This document shows, in pieces, positions 33,253 through 39,381 of a DNA stretch of 39,381 nucleotides (position 1 is its first letter; every line of letters begins with the position of its first letter). A program made the translations under genes and the position numbers. The stretch covers positions 1 through 39,381 of the forward strand of contig CACYHU010000061.1 of NCBI GenBank assembly GCA_902774215.1, in the 5' to 3' direction. The notes under the pieces were generated by a model. That model made no database searches and was not told the origin of the DNA. It was given only the letters and a program-made list of their open reading frames with translations. This DNA comes from an uncultured Chloroflexota bacterium (lineage in GTDB: Bacteria > Chloroflexota > Anaerolineae > Anaerolineales > Anaerolineaceae).

Positions 33253-33811
33253 CCAAATTGAAGCTGGTAAAGAAAAGATAAAAAAGGTGCTGTCACACAT
33301 GATACTATTCTGCTAAATCCTGATCATAAATCAAGGGAATGTTCCAGAGCGTCAAAGCCTTTTTTCCGGAAGGCCGGACCTTCCTTCTCTGATATGTATT
33401 CTTAATAAAAATAATCACAGGAACATCAACAGACCGTGAACCGGCATCTGCCTGCTGCATGCTGTCGACAGCCGGCTGTTTAAAGAGAAATTCATGGCTG
33501 TTTTACGTGGCCATGAATCCTCTGTACGGTTGCTCTCTCTCCAAAGATTACCTTAGTCAATAATATACCATATTTTTAAGATTTGAAAAGGGATTAAAGT
33601 TAAAATTCATTAAGAATATGACATTTGTCACAACAAAAGCGAAAAATATGTTAGGAATTGTTTTGTTCTTAAAATTTATTAATCATATTTTTTTCAAAAC
33701 GCTGTCTTTAAGAAAAAAATAATGGTAATATTAGTTCAGATAAATTGGATGTTTTTTTCATGCTCCTCCTTTCGGCGGCGGTTCGGCAACGAACTGCCGC
33801 TGTTTTTGATT
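33253..33811. other. Intergenic stretch, AT-rich on its right side
   Basis: No gene is supported. It contains a partial copy of the 31080 element (33281-33300), an ATTCATGG/CCATGAAT hairpin (33490-33518) and an AT-rich run from about 33560 to 33720. Confidence 0.5.
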
Positions 33812-33817
33812 TATAAT
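33812..33817 (+). promoter_or_regulatory. -10 box placing transcription start at the scpA ATG
   Basis: TATAAT ends six bases before the ATG at 33824, so transcription would begin at or very near the start codon and the mRNA would be leaderless. The -35 region is poor. Confidence 0.5.
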
Positions 33818-33823
33818 AAGAGC

Positions 33824-34606
33824 ATGGCAGTACAGCCCGTTTTTTTTCACTCCGGTCAATACCGCATTAAAACCGACCTTTACCAGGGGCCGCTTGATCT
33901 GCTGCTGGATCTGATCGAAAAAGCGGAACTGGACATCACCGTGCTTTCCCTGGCGCAGGTGACTGACCAGTTTCTGGAATATGTTCGTGCCATGAAAGAG
34001 GAAAACCCGACCGAAGTCTCAGCCTTTGTTGTTATCGCCGCCCGGCTGATCCAGATCAAATCCGCGGCACTTCTGCCAAAGCAGAAGGTCAATATCACGG
34101 ACGTTGATGAAGACAGCGGCGAAGCCCTCGCGCAGCAGCTCATCACCTACCGGCGCTTCAAAATACTTTCAGATTCGCTTGCTGAACGGGAAGACCGCCG
34201 GCTGCACGCCTGGCTGCGGACAGGCGTCCCGGATATCGGGATCGAACCGGCGCTCGATATTTCCGGCTGGAACGGGCAGATGCTCGCCCGGATCGCCGCG
34301 CGGGTCTTTGTACCGCCGAAAAAGGCGAAGGCTCTGGAAACCGTGATGAAAAAGCCCCGCCTCAGCATCCATGACAAGATCCGGCTTCTGGTGAACCGGA
34401 TCCGCAAAGCCGCAAGCATCCGTTTTTCAAGCCTGCTGCGGAGCGGGAATAAGAACGAGACCGTGGTGACCTTTCTCGCAATGCTGGAGTTGATCAAGCA
34501 AAACGCGGTAACGATCCATCAGGAGACAAATTTCGGTGAGATCGAAATCGAAAAAACCGATGCATTTGACGAGAAACGTGATTTCCATTCTGAATTCGGG
34601 GATTGA
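33824..34606 (+). CDS. scpA: Segregation and condensation protein A
   Basis: ScpA is the kleisin that links the SMC dimer and ScpB in chromosome condensation and segregation. The 260 residues carry the family's N-terminal signature (YQGPLDLLLDLIEKAELDI, then VTDQFLEYV and VSAFVVIAARLIQIKSAALLP) that binds the SMC neck, and the C-terminal winged helix (VVTFLAMLELIKQNAVTIHQ, GEIEIEK) that binds the SMC cap. The ATG at 33824 is chosen because homology starts there; the frame is open to 33722 but without a binding site. The TATAAT six bases upstream suggests a leaderless message. No scpB follows within the window, although the two genes are often adjacent. Confidence 0.93.
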   Translation: MAVQPVFFHSGQYRIKTDLYQGPLDLLLDLIEKAELDITVLSLAQVTDQFLEYVRAMKEENPTEVSAFVVIAARLIQIKSAALLPKQKVNITDVDEDSGEALAQQLITYRRFKILSDSLAEREDRRLHAWLRTGVPDIGIEPALDISGWNGQMLARIAARVFVPPKKAKALETVMKKPRLSIHDKIRLLVNRIRKAASIRFSSLLRSGNKNETVVTFLAMLELIKQNAVTIHQETNFGEIEIEKTDAFDEKRDFHSEFGD

Positions 34607-34911
34607 ACTTTGGCGGCGGGAAAGTTTTTTGACAAATCTGCACATGACCTGCTGAACGATCTGATGCAAAAAAGCGTTTTTCCATGAGTTTTATCTGTTT
34701 TTCTATTCCTCTATTATAATATTATCGTAACTGTTCAAAACCAAAAAGGACTTTTCCTGCGAAAGCGAGAGGACAGTTCCCTCCTACGTCAGGAACCGTC
34801 CCCGGCAAGTTCTGAATAGATACATATTATCATTCTAAAGTTACGGCAGGGAGAAGCCGGTAATTTCAGATTAATTTTCAGGATTATCTCTATTGAGAGT
34901 AAGGAGAGAAA
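34607..34911. other. Intergenic stretch before the propeller-sortase gene
   Basis: No gene is seen. TATAAT at 34715-34720 is a possible -10 with a weak -35, which would leave a leader of about 185 bases. A stem at 34771-34801 (GGACAGTTCC with GGAACCGTCC, nine of ten paired) lies in that leader. Confidence 0.45.
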
Positions 34912-37791
34912 ATGAGAAAATCCGTCTTATTTTCATTGCGTATTTCCGCCCTGTTGTTACAAAAGGGATCCGGCAGTAAGGACTGTTCACAAGCCGGCAA
35001 AAGACCAGTACGGTCTCTTCTGTTTGTATTGGCATTAATGCTGATCCTTTTACCGGGAATGAACCGCAGCGTTCTGGCTGCTGACGGTGATGACCCGATC
35101 ACCCGTGATTACGGCAGCTACACCTTCACAAAAATTTCAAATCCCGCTGCAGGTGAAAGACAGCCGGACGGCATCAACACCAACGACCTGACCGGATTTC
35201 CTGCCAACCGTCTGAACAGTTATGCCTGGGCAGTTGCTTCCCGCGGAAACTATATCTATATCGGTACAAACCGGACGCTGTTTGGCGCCTCGCTGAATTC
35301 CGTGGCGAAAAGCATTGCCGACCAGAACCCGGATACACTCTTTACAAAAGAACTCCTGAACAATGCGGTGGATCTTATCACCGGGGGTGATGTCCCGGTC
35401 AACCTTGCAGATGAAGAATATATTCCCCAGATCATCCGTTTTGATCCCGCAAACGGAACCTCAAAGGTGATCTATCAGCTGCAGACGAAGCGCGGAGAGG
35501 ATGGCGTGCTTTACTACACAGATCAACAGGGCAGCATTCTCAATAATGCAGATGTCTCAGCAGAGACGGCTTCTTTCCGCTCCGTTGTGGAATACAGGGG
35601 CAATCTCTACTTTGGTTCCCTGGGCGTCCATATGCTTCAGCTTGTCCGCGTTGATCAGGACGACAAGGCTGACGTAGTCTACCAGACGATCGGGCTGACC
35701 AGCAGTCTGCGGGCCGGCTGTACTTATGACGATGGAACCGGTGAAACCGTTTATTTCGGCGGACAGGACACAACATATCCCAAATGGCGGCAGCAATGGG
35801 GCAATGCCCTTCCGGCTCAGCGTCCGCTGCCAATCGTGATCCGCCGTCTGGCTCCGGAAACAGCAGGTACAGACGCTGAAAACTGGAACACGCTCGTTGC
35901 CGATTATGAGGATTTCGGGGAATATGCCCGCGCGAAAGTGTATGCAAGCGGCGGGGGAAATGTCTGGGACCTTTGCAGTTATAACGGCAGGCTTTATCTG
36001 ATCCTGGCATACGATAGCGGATGGGCCCTGTTCCGCGGTGAAAGAGGCGGCGTTAAACCAAACAGTTTCGGATGGACATGGACTGAAATCGTCGGCAGGA
36101 ACGGAAAATATCCGCTGGCAATGGATGAAAACGTAGAAACACTGAACGAACAATACAAAGCGGATTACGGCTGCAGCAGAAGCGATTATGGTGAGTGCCT
36201 GATATTGAATCCGACATCAAGCGGCCTTCTGGAATCCGCAGCGACGCCCTTCGTCTTTCAGGGGAAAATGTATATCGGCAGCTTTGACAATGCCACATCG
36301 ATCCAGACACAGACTGTAACAAAAGCATTATCAAAGCTGAGCTGTATGCTGCAATTGCAAAAAAGCCCGAAGCTTTCACAGATTTTCGGGCCGATCTATG
36401 AAGTGATGGCCCATCCCCAGCGCATGTGGGTAATGGATGAAAATGAAAACATCAAGCCTGTAACACCGGCAAATCTGCTGCTTGAGGGGACCACGAATGA
36501 TTATGTCTGGCGATTCATTGAACATAACGGGAAGTTATACGCCGGAACATTTGATTCTTCATCTGTTTACGCTTATTATCTCGGCCTGACTCCGGAACGC
36601 ACCCTGCGATGGCTGGACAGAAACGGCATTCAGCTTCCGGAAAGGATAAGAGGCCTGCTTGACGGGTCAGTCCTGGAAAGAATACAGGAGCTGCTGAATA
36701 TGCTGCCCAAGGATGCCGATACGGAACAGGATGAAAAAGAACTGGCATATTCCGGCGCGGCTGGAAAAGCCGTCACCAGCCTGGAAAAATTCTATCAGGA
36801 TGAGTATGAGGTTGAAGATATTCTCGACGATATGCTGGCTCTCCAGGCAGCACGGGATGGTCTGTACGGAGCAGAAGATCAGTTCTCCGGAAAAGCTCCG
36901 GAAGAAAAAGCCTTCGGCGAAGGGACGGACTCACTGAAGGATCTCATTGATGATATCCTGAATTTCTTTGATATTGACGGGCTGCGTTACTGGGTCAGTG
37001 CCAGAAAGATCATCAAAAACGCACGGAAAGGTTTTGACCTTTTCGTCACTGAGGATGGATATCACTGGAACCGCGTCGTGGATAACGGGCTCGAAGATCC
37101 CTATAACTATGGTGCAAGAACCTTCGCTGTCCTGAATGATGAACTGTATTTGGGAACGGCAAATCCTTATTTTGGGGCTCAGCTTTGGAAAATAACAGAC
37201 AATACACCTGTCCCGCCCGAACCTGTCCCGCCCGCACCGCAGCCGGATGACCCCGGAACCAGTTTTGTCCGGCTCTGCAGCGATTGCATTCTGCCGAACA
37301 CAGGCTTTTCTTCACGCCATGTTACGGATCTCGCACTGAAGCCTGAGACCCTTGAATACAGGAACATGGGTTTCTTCCTTCAGATCCCTTCTTTGAATGT
37401 AGGGACGGATCTGGTCGAAATTCCTTTTGAAAACAATGCCTGGCCGGTGGAATGGCTTGGATCAAACGCCGGTTTGCTGGCAGGAAGCGCTGAACCGGGT
37501 AAGGGTTACAGTGTCATTGCGGCACATAATACCCTTAACACCACGGAATACGGTCCGTTTGCCACGCTTTCCTCCCTGCAGGAGAATGACCGTATTTTTG
37601 TCAGCGGTGCTGACGGGGATATGATGCGCTTCAGTGTTTTCGCAAATGAACTTCTGGAACCGGACGGCTTCGATGACCTGGCTGCCATTGCCGAAAGGGA
37701 ACCGGGTTCACTGGTCCTTGTTACCTGTGAAAACGAATCCATCGGCGGAGGGTATCTCAACCGCCGTGTAGTGTTCGCAAAACCGCTGTAG
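34912..37791 (+). CDS. Secreted beta-propeller-like protein with C-terminal LPNTG-sortase module
   Basis: The 959-residue protein has a long export signal: a charged stretch of about 34 residues, then SLLFVLALMLILLPGM and a cleavage site after VLA near 56. The body carries repeated strand motifs typical of a propeller: NYIYIGT, GNLYFGS, GRLYLIL, GKMYIGS, GKLYAGT and ELYLGTA. A helical insertion lies near 560-690. A short Pro-rich linker leads to LPNTG at 794-798 and a sortase domain with His872 (AAHNT), Cys939 (VTCEN) and Arg952 (NRRV). There is no C-terminal membrane anchor. AAGGAGAG precedes the ATG. The role is unknown; surface binding or polymer recognition would suit a propeller. The sortase part might anchor it to the wall. 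Confidence 0.85.
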   Translation: MRKSVLFSLRISALLLQKGSGSKDCSQAGKRPVRSLLFVLALMLILLPGMNRSVLAADGDDPITRDYGSYTFTKISNPAAGERQPDGINTNDLTGFPANRLNSYAWAVASRGNYIYIGTNRTLFGASLNSVAKSIADQNPDTLFTKELLNNAVDLITGGDVPVNLADEEYIPQIIRFDPANGTSKVIYQLQTKRGEDGVLYYTDQQGSILNNADVSAETASFRSVVEYRGNLYFGSLGVHMLQLVRVDQDDKADVVYQTIGLTSSLRAGCTYDDGTGETVYFGGQDTTYPKWRQQWGNALPAQRPLPIVIRRLAPETAGTDAENWNTLVADYEDFGEYARAKVYASGGGNVWDLCSYNGRLYLILAYDSGWALFRGERGGVKPNSFGWTWTEIVGRNGKYPLAMDENVETLNEQYKADYGCSRSDYGECLILNPTSSGLLESAATPFVFQGKMYIGSFDNATSIQTQTVTKALSKLSCMLQLQKSPKLSQIFGPIYEVMAHPQRMWVMDENENIKPVTPANLLLEGTTNDYVWRFIEHNGKLYAGTFDSSSVYAYYLGLTPERTLRWLDRNGIQLPERIRGLLDGSVLERIQELLNMLPKDADTEQDEKELAYSGAAGKAVTSLEKFYQDEYEVEDILDDMLALQAARDGLYGAEDQFSGKAPEEKAFGEGTDSLKDLIDDILNFFDIDGLRYWVSARKIIKNARKGFDLFVTEDGYHWNRVVDNGLEDPYNYGARTFAVLNDELYLGTANPYFGAQLWKITDNTPVPPEPVPPAPQPDDPGTSFVRLCSDCILPNTGFSSRHVTDLALKPETLEYRNMGFFLQIPSLNVGTDLVEIPFENNAWPVEWLGSNAGLLAGSAEPGKGYSVIAAHNTLNTTEYGPFATLSSLQENDRIFVSGADGDMMRFSVFANELLEPDGFDDLAAIAEREPGSLVLVTCENESIGGGYLNRRVVFAKPL
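37291..37791 (+). other. Cis LPXTG-sortase module, copy 2
   Basis: LPNTGFSSRHVT is followed by LQIPSLNV, VEWLGSN, the His motif, the Cys motif and NRRVVFAKPL at the end. The order and spacing match copy 1: LPXTG leucine to His 78 residues in both, His to Cys 67 here and 65 there, Cys to Arg 13 in both. Confidence 0.8.
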
Positions 37792-37802
37792 TTTCGATAC
37801 GA

Positions 37803-37859
37803 AACAGGACTGTCACTGAAGACTCAGACCTGAGCCGAAGGTGACAGTCCTGTTTTTTT
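37803..37859 (+). terminator. Terminator of the propeller-sortase gene
   Basis: AACAGGACTGTCAC pairs perfectly with GTGACAGTCCTGTT and is followed by seven T. The right arm also contains the -35 box of the next gene. Confidence 0.88.
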
Positions 37860-37868
37860 ATGTATAAT
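37841..37868 (+). promoter_or_regulatory. Promoter of the MFS gene, overlapping the upstream terminator
   Basis: GTGACA and TATAAT are 16 bases apart. TATAAT ends six bases before the ATG at 37875, so the message would be leaderless. Confidence 0.6.
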
Positions 37869-37874
37869 TAGTAT

Positions 37875-38888
37875 ATGCTCTGGGTTTATTCTCTTGCTCA
37901 CTTTTGTGTTGATTTCGGCTGTGCTTACTTTATTTACAGCCGTTTTCTGAACCCGTGGCAATGGTCGCTTTGCCTGGTGCTTTATAACTTCTGCGCCTTT
38001 GCCATGCAGGCACCGCTGGGGCTGCTGTGCGACAGGATCAATAAGAATGCGGTCATGGCTGCTCTGGGCTGTGTGATCACCGCGCTTTCTGCGTTTCTGG
38101 CAAAAAACGCGGTGCTTGCCTGCATCATTGCCGGACTCGGGAACGCGCTCTTTCACCTGGGCGGGGGGATCGACACGCTGAACGATTGCGGCGAACGCTG
38201 CGCGAAGCTGGGTATTTTCGTCTCACCCGGCGCTTTCGGGATCTTTTTCGGCACCCGGCTGGGACGGGCAAAAGCGTTGAACGCGTATTGGGTGGTCGGA
38301 GGGCTGATCATCATAGGGATCCTGATCCTTGTCACCGCAGCCGCCTGCCATCTGCTGCGCCGTTCAGGGAATGTCCCGGTTTCTTTCAAGGGGATCCGGA
38401 AACCCGGTGTTATTCCCGCGGCGCTTTGTTTCTTCCTCGTGGTCTGCCTGCGTTCCTTCGCCGGATCAAGTATGGCTTTCCCATGGAAATCCATCGGACA
38501 GTGGGCAGTGATCAACACCTGCGCCGTTGTATTCGGTAAAACCGCGGGCGGATTTCTGGCAGACCGGCTGGGAGCAGTCAGGTCCTCGCTGATCACGCTC
38601 GGTGCCGCCGCACTACTGTTTCTGTTTGCATCACATCCCGCCGCGGGGGTATTGGCTGTATTCCTGTTCAACATGACCATGCCCGTCACACTCGGTGCAT
38701 TGGGACGGATGCTGCCGGGCGTGAAAGGTTTCGCTTTCGGCACGCTGACACTGGCTCTGTTTGTCGGTCTGGTTCCCATCATAGCTTCTCCCTCACTCAC
38801 CGGGCTGCCCGACTGGTGCTACAGCCTGACAGCGCTGCTCTCCGCGGTCCTTCTGTGCATCGGATTCAGGAAGGGAGAACTTCAATGA
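37875..38888 (+). CDS. Major facilitator superfamily-like transporter
   Basis: The 337-residue protein is almost entirely hydrophobic, with about ten predicted membrane segments in two halves. A loop motif LLCDRINKN after the second segment and GGFLADRLGAVR in the second half resemble the MFS loop 2-3 and 8-9 signatures (G-x-x-x-D-R). It is shorter than a standard 12-segment MFS protein (about 400 residues), so one or two segments may be missing. No Shine-Dalgarno precedes the ATG, in agreement with the leaderless promoter. The stop overlaps the start of the next gene by four bases (ATGA). Substrate unknown. Confidence 0.75.
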   Translation: MLWVYSLAHFCVDFGCAYFIYSRFLNPWQWSLCLVLYNFCAFAMQAPLGLLCDRINKNAVMAALGCVITALSAFLAKNAVLACIIAGLGNALFHLGGGIDTLNDCGERCAKLGIFVSPGAFGIFFGTRLGRAKALNAYWVVGGLIIIGILILVTAAACHLLRRSGNVPVSFKGIRKPGVIPAALCFFLVVCLRSFAGSSMAFPWKSIGQWAVINTCAVVFGKTAGGFLADRLGAVRSSLITLGAAALLFLFASHPAAGVLAVFLFNMTMPVTLGALGRMLPGVKGFAFGTLTLALFVGLVPIIASPSLTGLPDWCYSLTALLSAVLLCIGFRKGELQ

Positions 38889-39238
38889 TCAACTGGAGCC
38901 TGATGATCAGGGGATGGCTGATCAGTCTGAGCCTTACGCTGGTTCTGGAGCTCGCTTACGCGCTGCTGTGGGGTGTTCGGGACTGGCATGACCTGATCCT
39001 CACGGTGCTTGTGAATATCCTGACGAATCCGGTCGTTGTTTTTGCCGCGTATTTCATACGCTTCCGCCATCTTCCGGTAAACTACGGTCTGGCGACACTG
39101 CTCCTGGAAACACTGGCTGTTATCACGGAGGCGCTGCTGTATAAAAAACACGCTCAAACGATCAGCCGCCCCTGGCTGTTTGCGCTGAGCGCAAATTCTT
39201 TTTCCTACGCGATGGGGGAGATAGTTAATAGGATGTAG
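38885..39238 (+). CDS. Small four-segment membrane protein
   Basis: The 117 residues contain about four hydrophobic segments (near 10-30, 38-58, 65-85 and 95-112) and no recognised domain. Its ATG lies in the ATGA overlap with the MFS gene stop, and GGGAG is seven bases upstream, so it is translated together with that gene. It could be an accessory subunit of the transporter. A heptamer array starts within its last codons and supplies the TAG stop. Confidence 0.75.
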   Translation: MINWSLMIRGWLISLSLTLVLELAYALLWGVRDWHDLILTVLVNILTNPVVVFAAYFIRFRHLPVNYGLATLLLETLAVITEALLYKKHAQTISRPWLFALSANSFSYAMGEIVNRM

Positions 39239-39291
39239 GATGTAGGGGATAGTGTGTGGGATGTAGGTTGTAGGTTATAGGTATTAGATAA
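39229..39291. repeat. Heptamer array at the end of the small membrane protein gene
   Basis: Units TAGGATG, TAGGATG, TAGGGGA, TAGTGTG, TGGGATG, TAGGTTG, TAGGTTA, TAGGTAT, TAGATAA keep exact 7-bp spacing. The stop codon at 39236-39238 is the TAG of the second unit. Confidence 0.78.
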
Positions 39292-39381
39292 TATGAAGTA
39301 GCCCCATTTGCGAACACGTGGATTTACCAGTAAAATGAAGTCGACAATGATGGGATTACCACAAGCAAAGAGGAGGCTACT
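39292..39381. other. Unexplained right edge, possible start of another element
   Basis: AGTAGCC near 39297 and GGCTACT at the last bases are inverted copies. A frame open to the edge starts at ATG 39341 without a clear binding site. This could be the end of an insertion sequence or the start of a gene cut by the window. Confidence 0.25.

Noticed and set aside
34607..34700. scpB start directly after scpA
   Set aside because: No open frame with ScpB features follows; the region is short, AT-rich and closed in all frames.

Overview
The window looks like chromosomal DNA of a host-associated anaerobe. The best guess is Chloroflexota, class Anaerolineae, with a Clostridia-like Bacillota as the alternative. 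The pointers are an rpsO product with an RRRRL-type C-terminus, secreted proteins ending in an LP-x-TGF motif followed by a sortase domain (an arrangement I associate with Chloroflexota), an amylosucrase plus trehalose synthase pair beside an alpha-glucoside-type ABC importer, two genes that look leaderless, and intergenic arrays of degenerate 7-bp repeats. This assignment is inference; no rRNA, tRNA or CRISPR array is visible.

Layout. 1-2100: partial phage-terminase-like ATPase and an unrecognised gene, both minus strand, with palindromic DNA. 2138-5362: recQ coupled to a fragment of an Rpn/PD-(D/E)XK protein, then nnrD. 5803-9829: amylosucrase, trehalose synthase and an internally deleted Rpn-family gene, probably one minus-strand operon. 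10010-13204: secreted metallophosphoesterase with a Pro-rich linker, an LPATG motif and a C-terminal sortase domain, interrupted by one in-frame TAG. 13785-18829: LacI regulator, solute-binding protein and two permeases of an alpha-glucoside-type importer, with no ATPase gene. 19117-22273: PadR regulator and CYTH protein, each apparently frameshifted near the C-terminus, and a large membrane protein. 22497-25340: rpsO and pnp. 25942-30916: second ABC importer (binding protein, double permease, ATPase with an unusual insertion). 31549-33252: AT-rich CoA-dependent acyltransferase-like gene next to a remnant of a third sortase-tailed gene. 33824-39238: scpA, a beta-propeller-like secreted protein with an LPNTG-sortase tail, an MFS protein and a small membrane protein.

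Functional reading. Imported alpha-glucosides could feed the cytoplasmic amylosucrase (sucrose to alpha-glucan plus fructose) and TreS (maltose/trehalose interconversion); the LacI gene has a good promoter with a large palindrome just downstream of the predicted start site. Both importers carry hairpins and paired heptamer arrays between the binding-protein and permease genes, in a position suited to making more binding protein than permease.

The most unusual system is the cis LPXTG-sortase module. Two secreted proteins with unrelated N-terminal domains, plus one remnant, end in the same C-terminal unit, and in both intact copies the LPXTG leucine lies exactly 78 residues before the putative catalytic His. 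This suggests self-sorting or pseudo-substrate control. The second theme is non-coding: 7-bp arrays at six loci, a dispersed repeat, covarying hairpins and two interlaced inverted repeats with pseudoknot topology.
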